Positions 29,751 to 39,251 of a stretch of DNA of 64,000 nt are shown here, one piece after another. The stretch comes from Pseudoalteromonas sp. MSK9-3 (GTDB lineage: Bacteria; Pseudomonadota; Gammaproteobacteria; Enterobacterales; Alteromonadaceae), in NCBI RefSeq assembly GCF_003590335.1, contig NZ_MIET01000022.1, positions 1 through 64,000 of the forward strand, written 5' to 3'. Within the stretch, counting starts at the first letter, position 1; every line of letters starts with the position of its first letter. The position numbers and the translations under genes were made by a program. Under the pieces are notes generated by a model. The model had not been told where the DNA came from. It ran no database searches and was given only the letters and a program-made list of their open reading frames with translations.

Positions 29751-30710
29751 TTAATTTCCTGAGCGGCCAAAAGCCCCTGTAATATTACGTTGTGCATTAG
29801 TCATGCTTATATCGGAGCGTAATTGGCGGCTTTGCAGCGCAAACGCAGCAAAGTTAATACGTCTTTGTCTGGCGACACTGATTTGATTTGTCACTTGCTG
29901 TGACACATTGGCAACATAGGCGCTGGCGAGTAACTCGTATGCGGTATCCAGTATTTGGTTTTTTTGTGCCTCTAAAGCACTCTGTAATTGATGATTATTC
30001 GGCTCATGATATGCCGCAACAATAGTGGCCGACAAAGTTGGTAAATAAGAGATATGTGCTGACATCGCTGCATTAACTATGCTCATCGCGTCAATCTCTT
30101 CATCTGCTATTGTCAGGTTTTGTAGCGGCTTAGATAAAAAGTTGCCTGAATCCATGGGCAAATTGAGCGCATATGACACTAAATTGCTGGCACTGACACT
30201 CACCTTCTCAACCCCATTTTGGTATACGCCATCGAGTAGCTGCGCTGCCACTAAATCATGGACCAAAGTGGTGAATACATTAAGTTGACGCGTTTGTGTC
30301 TGAGCGTGTGAAGAAATAAATGAAGTCAGCTGTAAGCCTGCTATTTCGCTCGCTATGATAGGCTCGCCAAATTGTGCGATCACGTTATCATTCGTATCAA
30401 AACAAAATACAGCATCACATTGCATTATAGTGCTGTGGTTAACTTTGCTGCGTAGAGTGTAAATACTATTTTCAAGCGCACTAAACTGACTTTGAAACTG
30501 ACCGTTTACATCGCTTGTTCCCTGCCAAATAACGTGGTGATCAATATCTTCGATATAAATATCTGCGTGGGCCATAGTCCCTTTTAATAACGAGCCGTTT
30601 AACAACAATTCATTGCTACCACGAATTTCACCTTCTTTAAAACATCCCGTAAGCAGCACTATTGTGACGCAAGCGCACATAACGCACGTTAGCCTAGTAG
30701 GCTTCATCAT
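29751..30710 (-). CDS. Lipoprotein of unknown function
   Basis: A protein of 319 residues. The N-terminus is a lipoprotein signal (ACVTIVLLTGC), with Cys at about residue 23 as the lipidation site. Residues about 45-120 look like a beta-sandwich module (DIYIEDIDHHVIWQGTSDVNGQFQ), similar to a carboxypeptidase-regulatory-like fold. The C-terminal part is helical. It ends about ten bases before the barrel gene. Confidence 0.6.
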   Translation of the reverse strand: MMKPTRLTCVMCACVTIVLLTGCFKEGEIRGSNELLLNGSLLKGTMAHADIYIEDIDHHVIWQGTSDVNGQFQSQFSALENSIYTLRSKVNHSTIMQCDAVFCFDTNDNVIAQFGEPIIASEIAGLQLTSFISSHAQTQTRQLNVFTTLVHDLVAAQLLDGVYQNGVEKVSVSASNLVSYALNLPMDSGNFLSKPLQNLTIADEEIDAMSIVNAAMSAHISYLPTLSATIVAAYHEPNNHQLQSALEAQKNQILDTAYELLASAYVANVSQQVTNQISVARQRRINFAAFALQSRQLRSDISMTNAQRNITGAFGRSGN

Positions 30711-30840
30711 ATCGATCCCCTTTAAAAATGTATTTGAATTGCAACTGATAGAGGTAGACCCCTCTGAAATCGTTGGTTTTATTGAGAGTGTTAACTTAAT
30801 TTATTGATAGATATCTACTTTCAATACTTTAGTGGTAAGG

Positions 30841-31239
30841 TTATTTAGCCACTCCTTTGACTTTTTCGACGGTGCGCAAGCCGGCTAGCCCTAGCATGGC
30901 TAATGTCAGCTCTAACATAGCTGCCAATGGTAACTGCGGTGTGCCAACATCAGGCCATATCCACTGTAAAATAGGGTTAATTACAAATGCGAACAAAAAC
31001 CCCAAACCACATACCCACATTAAAAACGGTCGAGCACCCGCGACAAACAAGCTTCGATGACTCGCCTGAACCTGATTAATTTTGCTTTGTACCAAGTTTG
31101 GCTGCTGTGCAACCCGTTGCTTCAATATCTCAAGATTGACAGCCTCTTCGTCACTGGTATACAGCTCATCAAGTAATGACCCAATTGCTGCTACAGGCGC
31201 CTGTATATTTGATGAAAATAGAGTAGAAAAAAGTCCCAT
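30841..31239 (-). CDS. Holin of the three-TM/GTA-release family
   Basis: A protein of 132 residues. The C-terminal half matches the family of holins used for gene-transfer-agent release: SLFVAGARPFLMWVCGLGF, INPIL, then LAMLGLAGLRTVEKVKG. Two hydrophobic segments are clear (residues about 68-90 and 102-120). The N-terminal ~60 residues are a helical cytoplasmic domain. With the lysozyme at 53964-54392 it could form a lysis cassette to release eCIS particles. The start follows GAGGGG at eight bases. Confidence 0.75.
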   Translation of the reverse strand: MGLFSTLFSSNIQAPVAAIGSLLDELYTSDEEAVNLEILKQRVAQQPNLVQSKINQVQASHRSLFVAGARPFLMWVCGLGFLFAFVINPILQWIWPDVGTPQLPLAAMLELTLAMLGLAGLRTVEKVKGVAK

Positions 31240-31266
31240 AGAAAACCCCTCATTGTGGTTGGAAAA

Positions 31267-31401
31267 TTAGGTGGAGTCACAGTAGTAGGCGTGTTGCTGA
31301 GCACGCACTAATCGTTTCATAATGCCTAAATCACGCACTGTTAAATCAAATGCTGCACTCACCCATTTATTTACAACTTCCTCGATTAACTCCTCTAGTG
31401 C
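31267..31401 (-). pseudogene. Small coding fragment with no start codon
   Basis: After a TAG the frame reads ALEELIEEVVNKWVSAAF..LTVRDLGIMKRL and ends CDST before a TAA. The composition looks like a real helical protein, but the only in-frame starts are a GTG after 13 codons and an ATG further on, neither with a good ribosome site. It lies between the 148-residue gene and the holin gene. It may be a truncated small gene. Confidence 0.3.
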
Positions 31402-31418
31402 CTATAAAAACTGTCCCC

Positions 31419-31865
31419 CTAAGCAATGGTCAATTTAGTTTGTCCAGGATCAGTAAATTCAACCGTAATGTTAATGACCGCAACCGGATCTGACACCCCT
31501 TGTGGGTCTTGAGCTGGTTTTGACACTTGTAATATCGCCATCACTACCGTGTCTTTAGTCACTAACGCTGTTTTAGATTTCCCCTTAACAGTTAGGTTAG
31601 GTTTCCCTGAGACCGCCTTGCCCATCGCAATCCCCCCTTTAAATGCCGTATTGTCATAATTTGACTGATATTTTTGTAGCCATTGCTTGACATCATCAAC
31701 CACTAAAACAGGTTTCTTGCCTTGCGAGAGTTTATTTTTTGTCGCTGAAGGAATGTTATCAGTGGTTTTTACTAACTGCTGTGCGCCGTTTACAGTAATT
31801 TTAACCGCCGCGCCATCAACACATACAAGGGGCATAATGGGTTTACTCACAATTTGCTTAATCAT
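31419..31865 (-). CDS. Small protein of unknown function, possible spike-tip candidate
   Basis: A protein of 148 residues, beta-rich with a VCVDGAAVKITVNG start and Gly/Pro/Val repeats. No PAAR gene is found in the main eCIS arm at the position where Afp10 would be, so a PAAR-like tip is expected somewhere. This protein is of suitable size, but it lacks diagnostic PAAR features. I give the tip idea only as inference. Start choice is uncertain because no clear ribosome site precedes either Met (31865 or 31835). Confidence 0.4.
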   Translation of the reverse strand: MIKQIVSKPIMPLVCVDGAAVKITVNGAQQLVKTTDNIPSATKNKLSQGKKPVLVVDDVKQWLQKYQSNYDNTAFKGGIAMGKAVSGKPNLTVKGKSKTALVTKDTVVMAILQVSKPAQDPQGVSDPVAVINITVEFTDPGQTKLTIA

Positions 31866-32087
31866 TCAATATACAGCTGACGTAAAAATCACGTGAGTGT
31901 GAAAAGTATTCGTGCTGCTAATTAAAAAACGCCATGAATATTGTTTGCCAACGTCTATTTCTGATGCAAAATGGCTATGTTGGAATAAAGGATAAGAAAG
32001 TAACCTAGGGTGTTACACAAAACCTGTTACAGGCTCCAGAAATTATTGATAGGCTTTACGGGGTAACTTAACGGTTTTACATAGACT

Positions 32088-32965
32088 TTATTTACGCACC
32101 TCTGCTAAGCGCCTATCTACAACTTTTTCGAATTCACCAGGTACTTTGTCTTGCATTTCATCTATTTTATTCATGGAAGCGCCCACATTCCCTACTTTCG
32201 ATGTCCAAATATAGGTACCACTTATTGGCAGCTTTTCTCGTTCTGATTTCAGTGTTTGATAGATTTTATTAAATTCATTTCGTTGGCTTATCGAAGTAAG
32301 TAAGTCTGAATAACGTTCGCTCACATTTTGCTTGAGCGCCGGGCTAAAGTGTCCATACACCGTTTTTCTCGCCACTTCCGTTAGCTTATATCGCGCTTCT
32401 GAGCTGGAGTATTTAATATGACGACCCCCTTTTTCTAATTGAGCAATCCATTTATCGACACCTAACGGTTGCTTAGTGATTTCCACCGGCTTCGGCTTAC
32501 GGTCGCTAACCCCCCATCGGTAATAGCAACTTTGTAGCCGTTACCATCAGCTGTTTTGCTCATAGTACCAGCAAGCTTGTATTCACCTAATGTCCAATCT
32601 CCTTAGGTGACTGACGCCAACTCCTTTTCAAATGTGAGTACTTTTGCTCTTAATGACGCCCCCACTTGCGCTTCTAAAGCTCCCGTTAAGCTAAAATTAC
32701 CGGTCATAGGCCAATCATTGTCTATCCCAAAGTGACCAAAACTGTTTTGCTTTTGGCTGTGGGTGTATTTTAAGCCACCGGTTACGCCTGCCTCCCCTTT
32801 AACAACGCCACGGATCTCACCAAACAAACCGCCTTGTACTTTTGCCAAATAAGGCACGCCCACAAATGCGCCGGCTTCAATTCTCGCTTTTGCTTTCGCT
32901 GACGCTGTGCCCGCTACCGAGAAAAACATCTGTGAAAGAATTGCGGTATCTTTAAAATGGCGGTG
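32088..32965 (-). pseudogene. Decayed effector-like gene
   Basis: Reading frame pieces: 32965-32603 with a stop after KELASVT, then the same frame continues as GDWTLGEYKLAG until a run of six G's, after which the next frame gives VSDRKPKPVEITKQPLG and runs to 32088. The start is lost (a stop lies 12 codons upstream of the first Met). The Ala/Gly-rich segment AFVGVPYLAKVQGGLFGEIRGV resembles the middle of large effectors found with injection systems. This is a remnant of one larger gene. Confidence 0.6.
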
Positions 32966-33618
32966 TTAATTCAAAACATTAAAATGTCAAATAAAGCCGT
33001 GTGTGAGTAACTCAGTTAATACCTTTCAATTGAACGTGTTCAGCCAAACAAAGGCCCTAACAGTTTAGCTCTAGCTGATATGACAATAGACTTGTTGTGC
33101 GATTGAATACGGGGACATTACATTAAATGCTTATCCCGCTTTAAAGTCTAAATGGCATCATCTGGTGTGAAGTACTCCATAACTTCATCGTCTATAGTGC
33201 ATGCTAATATCTGGTTGGCAGTTCAACACAACTCACTAATAATATGGCTAAAACTTGCGGAATATCAATAACCAAAATTAATGCCCAATATATGATTTAG
33301 CCCGTTTATTGCAAACTTTCACGCCTTCCCAGTAAGGAAATTAAACCAACGGAGTGAATGAGCAACACACTTTTTCATAATAAAGTCAGAAAGGGTTAGT
33401 AACCCAGAAAATGACACAGTATAACTATACACATTTAGATTTAACCCGTATGATTTGAATGAATTTTGTACTTTGTGGAAAAATAAATATGGGAGAATCA
33501 CAGACAGTATTTAAATGTCACATGCCTCTGAGTATGGATTTTTATACTTGCCCAGCGGCAACAACATAAAATTAACTGAGCTAGCAAGAAAAAGTAAACG
33601 TTATCAAGGAATGTGTAC
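32966..33618. other. Intergenic, no gene seen
   Basis: AT-rich stretch of about 650 bases with many stops in all frames. A 60-codon minus-strand frame at 33319-33501 has no ribosome site or family match and is not called. It may hold the promoter of the SDR gene. Confidence 0.5.
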
Positions 33619-34341
33619 ATGAATAAAACCGTGTTAATTACTGGTGGAACGCGCGGCATAGGTAAGGCGTTGGTCAAACAATACGTAGACCGTGGATATA
33701 AAGTAATCGCAACTGGCAGTTCTCTGAAAAGTCTGGAGCGAAGTAAAATAGTCTACCCCGAGGTGCGATGGTACGAATGTAACTTAAAATCCGTAGACAG
33801 TGTAAAAGCATTTGCCGACGCTTTGGCCTGTGAGCCGTTGCATATGGTGATCCACAATGCAGGTGTGCAACAAACACGCAATTTATTTGTTGCCAGCGAA
33901 GAACTGATCACTATAGAAGAAGAAACCATGATCAACTTTACAGCACCTATTTTACTCTCTCGTTTGTTATTTAAAAATGTAGACCGAGTAGCGGGGACTT
34001 GGGTTTTTGCAACTTCCGGGCTGGCCATTTCACCAAAGCAAAGCTCTCCGATTTACTGTGCAAACAAAGCCGGCCTCAGGGCTTTTTGTAAGTCATTTAA
34101 TGGTCAAATAAAAGTGCATAAAAGTAACATTAAAGTCTGTGAGGCAATTTTACCTTTCATAGAAACTGATATAACTCATAGTCACAAAAAAGGAAAAATT
34201 TCTTCTTCGCAGGCCGCGCTTGAGATTTTTGAAGGTGCAGAAAAAGGCAAAAAAGAAATCCATATAGGCAAAATGCGCTTAATGATGAGGATGCGCGCTT
34301 TATTCCCTAACCTGATAGAGAATGTGATGTTAAAAAACTAA
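33619..34341 (+). CDS. Short-chain dehydrogenase/reductase
   Basis: A protein of 240 residues of the SDR family. The Rossmann signature TGGTRGIGKAL and NAG, and the catalytic YCANK (YxxxK) with an upstream Ser in FATSGLA are all present. I chose the ATG at 33619 because AAGGA lies eight bases upstream; a GTG at 33613 is too close to it. Substrate unknown. It has no obvious tie to the eCIS and probably is a stand-alone gene. Confidence 0.85.
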   Translation: MNKTVLITGGTRGIGKALVKQYVDRGYKVIATGSSLKSLERSKIVYPEVRWYECNLKSVDSVKAFADALACEPLHMVIHNAGVQQTRNLFVASEELITIEEETMINFTAPILLSRLLFKNVDRVAGTWVFATSGLAISPKQSSPIYCANKAGLRAFCKSFNGQIKVHKSNIKVCEAILPFIETDITHSHKKGKISSSQAALEIFEGAEKGKKEIHIGKMRLMMRMRALFPNLIENVMLKN

Positions 34342-34688
34342 AAACAGCCAATACTAACGAATACATTTTGCTTTAAGCTCTGGGGCGTTAGCTTGGTCTA
34401 CATCCATCAATTAAATAAATCATAGAATTTACCACCTAGTTTGCGTTCTCTCCCTTAAGTATAACGCACACAGCCTCATCTATACCTTTTTGCCAATCAG
34501 GATTTGTCGCTGGCGTTCATCTCGTCCAACACAGTTATAATATTGAAAGAACTAAGCCCATATATTGACACAACACCATTGTAAGCAATCTCATTGTCCC
34601 TCAATTACAAATTAAATGGTTGTATCAGTCAGTCAGTAACTATAAGATAATAAAAGACTTAATTACGATAATAAATCAGGGAAGTATT
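34342..34688. other. Intergenic, no gene seen
   Basis: About 350 bases without a supportable gene. It should include the promoter of the DUF4177 gene, but I see no convincing -35/-10 pair. Confidence 0.4.
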
Positions 34689-34913
34689 ATGACTCAATAT
34701 GATGAATATAAAGTGATCCATGTAGTCGAAGGTGGATGTGGTACCTTGTTATTAGGCTCAAGTGGTTTACCATTGAAGAAGCTAGAGGCAACGCTGAACA
34801 GAGAAGCACAAGATGGCTGGCAACTCGTATTTCAAGTCATAGAGAATAAGCGATTTTTGTTATTTTGGAGCCGTGAAGCGGTCATTCTGACGCTTGGCCG
34901 AAAGCGTGCTTAA
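34689..34913 (+). CDS. DUF4177-like small protein
   Basis: A protein of 74 residues. EYKVIHV, then KLEATLNREAQDGWQLVFQVIEN is the usual DUF4177 layout (beta, helix, then DGWQLV). The ATG at 34689 follows AGGGAAG. Its end overlaps the YidD-like gene, so the pair is coupled. Role unknown. Confidence 0.7.
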   Translation: MTQYDEYKVIHVVEGGCGTLLLGSSGLPLKKLEATLNREAQDGWQLVFQVIENKRFLLFWSREAVILTLGRKRA

Positions 34914-35130
34914 ACGTGTTGTGCTGCGTGCCATTCGCGCTTACCAAGCGAATGGTGGTGCAAAAGCACACTTTAACTTGTCTTGTAATTTTACCCCCTC
35001 ATGTTCTGAATATACTTATCAAGCCATTGATAAGTATGGCTTATGTAGGGGCGCCCGCCTTAGTTTCAACCGTATTAAACGGTGTAACGATCCGGATTGT
35101 ATTGACGTTAAAGCCGACCCACTACCTTAG
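34894..35130 (+). CDS. yidD: Membrane protein insertion efficiency factor-like (YidD family)
   Basis: A protein of 78 residues. The signature F-TPSCSEYTYQAIDKYGLCRGARLSFNRIKRC is that of the YidD family, which acts near YidC at the inner membrane. The N-terminal stretch is a basic amphipathic helix. Start is TTG at 34894 or the GTG at 34906. The true housekeeping yidD sits in the rnpA/yidC cluster, so this is probably an extra copy. Confidence 0.75.
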   Translation: MAESVLKRVVLRAIRAYQANGGAKAHFNLSCNFTPSCSEYTYQAIDKYGLCRGARLSFNRIKRCNDPDCIDVKADPLP

Positions 35131-35140
35131 GAGGTACAGC

Positions 35141-35512
35141 ATGGATGATTCAATTTTAAGAGCACGAGAAGACGCACTGCGTCAATCTGTTTCAGAGTTA
35201 CCTGAAGACGCCAGAAAACAATACTACCAATTAGAGCTTGAGCTGATAAAAGACCCAGATACCTACGCTGTACTCAACTACTTTTTCGCAGCTGGGTTAC
35301 ATCATTTCTACCTAGGAAAAACCCTGCGGGGCATGATTAATCTCGTTTTAATGCTTATTGGCCTTGCCACCCTATCAAGCATTGGCATTTTTGTTATCTT
35401 ATTAGTCATCGTTATAGAGTTGCCTCAGCTGTTTCGCAGTCAAAAAATAATTACTGAGCATAATATTACCGTTATGGAAGACGTGATCAATGAACTCAAG
35501 TCTAGAGAGTAG
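35141..35512 (+). CDS. TM2-domain membrane protein
   Basis: A protein of 123 residues. An N-terminal helical part precedes a TM2 domain: NYFFAAGLHHFYLGKTLRGM, then a membrane segment (NLVLMLIGLATLSSIGIFVILLVIVIEL). TM2 domains carry two membrane helices joined by a short loop. The start has TAGGAGG upstream. The end overlaps the M48 protease gene by 23 bases. Confidence 0.8.
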   Translation: MDDSILRAREDALRQSVSELPEDARKQYYQLELELIKDPDTYAVLNYFFAAGLHHFYLGKTLRGMINLVLMLIGLATLSSIGIFVILLVIVIELPQLFRSQKIITEHNITVMEDVINELKSRE

Positions 35513-36275
35513 AGTACAAAAGGATAAACAAAAGCAACGAGTATGGATGATCACAAGCACATTAGTCGTGACGCTTTTTGCTGGCTATCAGTTTTATACG
35601 CAATCTATTCCGTATTTAGCGGAAAAAATAGCAACCGCTATTCCTGAGCCTATTTACCGTATTGTTGATGAAAGCAGCCTTGAGGCGTTAGACGAGTCTG
35701 AATTTAGTCACTCCCAATTAGATGTGAATAAACAAAAAGAAGTCCAGACGCTATTTTTGCAATTAGTAGAAAATGAGAAAGCCGCTCACAGGCAGTTCAC
35801 TCTAGCACTGCGCCACTGGCAGGGCCAAGCCAATGCCATGGCGTTAGCCAACGGCTCCGTAATCATTACTGATGCCATGGTCAACTTAACAGCTAACCCA
35901 CAAGAATTAAGTGCGATTTTGCTCCATGAAATAGGGCATGTGAAACATAACCATGTGATGGAGTCGATTGTCAGCTCATCAATTGTATTTGCTGGCTTGA
36001 GCGTCATTTTTGGCGATATTTCAGCCCTGTCAGACATGATATTGCAAGGCACCATGACAGGGGTTACCCAAAGCTATTCCAGGCATGCTGAACTCGAAGC
36101 CGATAGGTACGCCGCACAACAACTGACAGCTTTGTATGGTAGTCACGAAGCTATGACCGAGATATTTAAGAAGTTAAACAAGCAGCATCCAGATGGCCCT
36201 AGCTGGTTAAGTACACACCCAAGTTTTGGTGAACGAATTGAAAAGCTCACTAAAAGTAAGCTGGCCATTGAGTAA
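35490..36275 (+). CDS. M48-family metalloprotease
   Basis: A protein of 261 residues. One N-terminal membrane helix (VWMITSTLVVTLFAGYQF) is followed by the M48 catalytic motif HEIGHVKHNH and a downstream E in SRHAELEADRYAA (third zinc ligand). Such proteases (HtpX/BepA-like) degrade misfolded envelope proteins. The gene overlaps the TM2 gene, giving one operon with DUF4177 and YidD. Confidence 0.85.
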   Translation: MNSSLESRVQKDKQKQRVWMITSTLVVTLFAGYQFYTQSIPYLAEKIATAIPEPIYRIVDESSLEALDESEFSHSQLDVNKQKEVQTLFLQLVENEKAAHRQFTLALRHWQGQANAMALANGSVIITDAMVNLTANPQELSAILLHEIGHVKHNHVMESIVSSSIVFAGLSVIFGDISALSDMILQGTMTGVTQSYSRHAELEADRYAAQQLTALYGSHEAMTEIFKKLNKQHPDGPSWLSTHPSFGERIEKLTKSKLAIE

Positions 36276-36875
36276 ATACCAACGGTGCTGCAGGGGGTAC
36301 TAACGACAAGGCAATCAAGTAATCCACCGAGCGTCTGTACCGATACGGGTCATATAATTAACGCTTAATTGGCATTGAAAATTTTTATTTGAGTGCCATT
36401 AAGCAAGAATAAATTGGGCACAGATTGTAAACCTCAGGTTTATTGTTGTTCATTATGCAACCAACGCAGAATAAGGGGGTGAGATGAAATTTTTTATGAC
36501 ACCTACAAAAAATAACAAAGCGTCATTAAAAATTTAAATGGTTATATAAGGAAAACGCTCACTAATCGACTAGATACAAGGTTAAATAAAATAGTATAAA
36601 TATTGAACTTCTGGCCAAGTTGGTTTTATAAAGCACACAGTAACTTCAAATTTTCATCACACAAACAATGTAAAAAAACAGCAGTAGCCATAATAATTTG
36701 CAACCACATTAATCACATAATAAAACGCTTGTTCTTACTAAATTTGCTGGGATCTTAGCATCTTGTGTGACCTTGGTTATGTCTCCTTATTTAAAAAAGT
36801 CGCGTTATATTATGAAACAAGCGACTTAGCACCTTTTTTTCTTAATCAGTAAAATCCGCACAGCCTAAAAATACA
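36276..36875. other. Intergenic, no gene seen
   Basis: A stretch of about 600 AT-rich bases with no supported gene. It lies between the M48 operon and the terminator of the gene at 37024. Confidence 0.4.
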
Positions 36876-36904
36876 AAGCGCCCGATGAAATACATCGAGC
36901 GCTT
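36876..36904 (-). terminator. Intrinsic terminator of the 119-residue gene
   Basis: A stem AAGCGC-N-CGATG over a five-base loop, followed on the minus strand by TTTGTATTTTTAG. It lies about 120 bases after the stop at 37024, in the reading direction of that gene. Confidence 0.75.
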
Positions 36905-37023
36905 AAATCTTAAAAGTGTCTACCGATACTAGAGTGGGTCAAAAGTGCTCTGATTTGACTACCCAGAACACTTTACTCCTTTTCTCTCTACGGCCCAGAA
37001 AATCACAAGCCATAAAAGAATAT

Positions 37024-37383
37024 TTATGCAGTTTCTACATCAGTCATACTTGATACATTAACGAGTATCTTACCTTCTTTTTGATAGAAAGTGCCCGCAA
37101 TAATGGCAGTAGCTGGCGTCACAGCCAAATCTGCAACAGAGTTAAGTAACTTTGACACGGTACCCACAAATGCGGTATCGACAACTGCACTTAATTTTGC
37201 TTTTGTTAAATTAACATCATCGACTAGACAAGTATCAATTGCAAAGGTTACAACCTCTGAATCACCCAAACACGCATCGGAAGCCGGAGCGATAGCATTA
37301 ATTTTTACTTCCAAGTTTGAAAAAGATGGATTGAAAATAGTTGAAGTTTGTTCAGGTGTGCATCCACATGTATTATCAGACAT
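37024..37383 (-). CDS. Small protein of unknown function with N-terminal CGC motif
   Basis: A protein of 119 residues. The N-terminus SDNTCGCTPEQ holds two Cys; two more Cys lie near residues 39 and 52, and the rest is Val/Ala-rich with beta character. It has AAGGATAA before the ATG and its own terminator (36876-36904), so it is a real, monocistronic gene. No family recognised. Confidence 0.55.
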   Translation of the reverse strand: MSDNTCGCTPEQTSTIFNPSFSNLEVKINAIAPASDACLGDSEVVTFAIDTCLVDDVNLTKAKLSAVVDTAFVGTVSKLLNSVADLAVTPATAIIAGTFYQKEGKILVNVSSMTDVETA

Positions 37384-37711
37384 AAGTTATCCTTTATTTA
37401 TTAATTTATTTACGCTAAACATCATTGATTAGCTAAACATAATGACGATAACCATCAAAATTTGTGATGAAAATAAACTTAACACACCCGTGATTTATTT
37501 AATTCAATACTAATACTTAAACCAATTAAGTACTTTTTATTTTTTACCCTGCACAAAGGTTGAGAAATAGCATTAATAGCTATGAAGGCCAGTCATATAT
37601 TTTTCTACAAAAAAGATTATTGCTCCATACATTTATTCTTTAAAAAATGATCTACTTTAATCAAGTAGGACACTTTAATAATGGAATATAATCCAATTAT
37701 TGAGGTGTTAA
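37384..37711. other. Intergenic, left border of IS3 fragment
   Basis: No gene is seen. The end next to 37712 should contain the left end of an IS3-type element, but I cannot identify its terminal repeat. Confidence 0.35.
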
Positions 37712-37849
37712 ATGACAAAACGAACAAACAGAAATTATACGGCTGAATTTAAGCAAGAAGCTGTGGCATTGGTAACTGAGCAAGGTTACAGCGTACCAAA
37801 AGCAGCGGCGTCTTTAGGTATCACAGATAAAATACTTAAAACTTGGAAA
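37712..37849 (+). pseudogene. IS3-family OrfA fragment, N-terminal 46 codons
   Basis: MTKRTNRNYTAEFKQEAVAL, then an HTH-like PKAAASLGITDKILKTWK, is the beginning of an IS3-family OrfA. The frame is cut at 37850 by the inverted repeat of the REP-type element. No remaining OrfB is seen. Confidence 0.8.
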
Positions 37850-38780
37850 CTTGGGGTCAGGTCTTACCTTTTGCTATTATTCGACTGATCCGAGAATAAT
37901 GAAGATTAAAGAACTCTCCTAACTCTTTTTGGCTATAGTGTCCTGATAAGTAGGCTTGTTGTATCGCTTCATTGCGATTTCGGCTAGTTTGCTCATATTG
38001 TCGTAAGGTCAATGCTTTCGCCCGAACTTGCTTTTTAGGGACTTCTGATAAATCAGCCTTCAGCACCTCTTCGTTTGATAAAAAACGCTGAACAAAAGCA
38101 TCACTACCTAAAAACACTTGGTTAGTAATGTTTTGCCACAGATTTATCCCTATTCCATTAGCAACAAACTCAGCAAAGCGTGACCGAGCCAACTGGCGGT
38201 TGGCCGAAAAATGCCTTAAAAGGCTATCAACGTCGAGCCAGTTGGGCGCATCACTTAAACCCATCACGCAATGCCAGCTACTCCAAGGCCATTGCTCCAG
38301 TGTTTCGACCATATTTGCTCTGATAGAATTAAGTACAATGTAACGATTTAATTCGAGTAGGTATGCATCTTTATCCACCAATATAGACTTAAATCTACCT
38401 TGGAATAAATGCCCTACTCGGCAATGAGCGCGATTAAAAGACTGGGTATAAACCCCATTGAGCTGCCGCATACCTGCACTTAAGTTGGCTTCAAGTGTTT
38501 CAACAAGCAAATTATAGTGGTTGGTCATTAAACAATAAGCGTGAATGCACGAATTAAACCGTTCACATACTCGTTCTAGCTGCGCTAAAAATAAGTCAAA
38601 ATCCGCCGGTTCAAGATAAATCGGCTTTCTCTTATTACCGCGCGACATTGCATGATATCGCGCACCAGCAAACTCCAATCGTAGTGGTCACAATTGTTAT
38701 TCCATGAACACAGATAGTTGGGGTATTGAGTGCAGTTGGTGTGATGAGATAAGACTAAAAGGCAAGACCCGACCCCAAGG
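37850..38780. mobile_element. RAYT-type unit flanked by inverted repeats
   Basis: The left end CTTGGGGTCAGGTCTTACC (37850-37868) is inverted at the right end (38761-38779) with two mismatches. Between them lies one Y1-type transposase gene (37857-38678). The unit interrupts the IS3 OrfA fragment and ends about ten bases before the ART gene at 38790. Confidence 0.75.
37857..38678 (-). pseudogene. REP-associated tyrosine (Y1) transposase, probably inactive
   Basis: A protein of 273 residues of the IS200-like/RAYT class: EFAGARYHAMSRG, then MRQLNGVYTQSFNRAHCRVGHLFQGRFKS, and the tyrosine in ELNRYIVLNSIRANMV. The HUH metal motif, normally H-x-H in NHYHLL, reads NHYNLL, so the second His is Asn (AAT in place of CAT). 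The usual Met start is also missing, with only a TTG codon and a stop four codons upstream. Both point to decay. The stop codon lies within the left inverted repeat. Confidence 0.7.
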
Positions 38781-38789
38781 CTAGTCGCC

Positions 38790-39233
38790 TTATTTTAAAA
38801 GTTCAATATTATCAATCGGTATTTCACGGTCTACCGCCACTTCTTCCTGCTCTGCATATACTAAGTTTTGAAAGCCATTCGTTTCACTAAAGTCGTACCC
38901 CAATAAACCCGCGGCTCTTATTTTGTATATATAAAATTGTTCTTTAGTTTGGTTCGCGCTTGCAAAATCCCGCGCAGCAGATTCAGATTTAGCCGTACTT
39001 ATAATATTTCCACCATTCGCTTTCATAAATTGATATTGCCGAAGCTCAGCTCCCGTCAAGACAGCTCTGTAATCAGGTGATAAAGGGTTAAACCCTCCAG
39101 CTTTTTTGATTTCATCATAAGAACGCCTATCGGCTCGATACAAATAACCATAATCTTTTAGAGCTTTTGGGATCACCCCACTTTGAGCACCAAAAACCTT
39201 CTCAACACCTTTTTTATAAAGATTTCTCATCAT
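38790..39233 (-). CDS. ADP-ribosyltransferase-like protein 1, candidate eCIS cargo
   Basis: A protein of 147 residues. YLYRADRRSYDEI has the R of the R-S-E class; NIISTAKSES has an STA motif; and EQEEVAVDREIPIDNI matches the end of cholera-toxin-type catalytic domains (E-x-E with a downstream IP..NI). This covers a minimal transferase domain. No secretion signal is seen. Delivery by the eCIS is inferred from its position on the same strand, just after arm 1. It has AGGAG before the start. Confidence 0.6.
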   Translation of the reverse strand: MMRNLYKKGVEKVFGAQSGVIPKALKDYGYLYRADRRSYDEIKKAGGFNPLSPDYRAVLTGAELRQYQFMKANGGNIISTAKSESAARDFASANQTKEQFYIYKIRAAGLLGYDFSETNGFQNLVYAEQEEVAVDREIPIDNIELLK

Positions 39234-39251
39234 ATTTATTATCTCCTATTT

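Noticed and set aside
31419..31865. PAAR spike tip
   Set aside because: Size and place fit, but no PAAR His/Cys pattern is seen; left as unknown.
33319..33501. 60-codon minus-strand frame
   Set aside because: No ribosome site, no family, high AT; chance frame.
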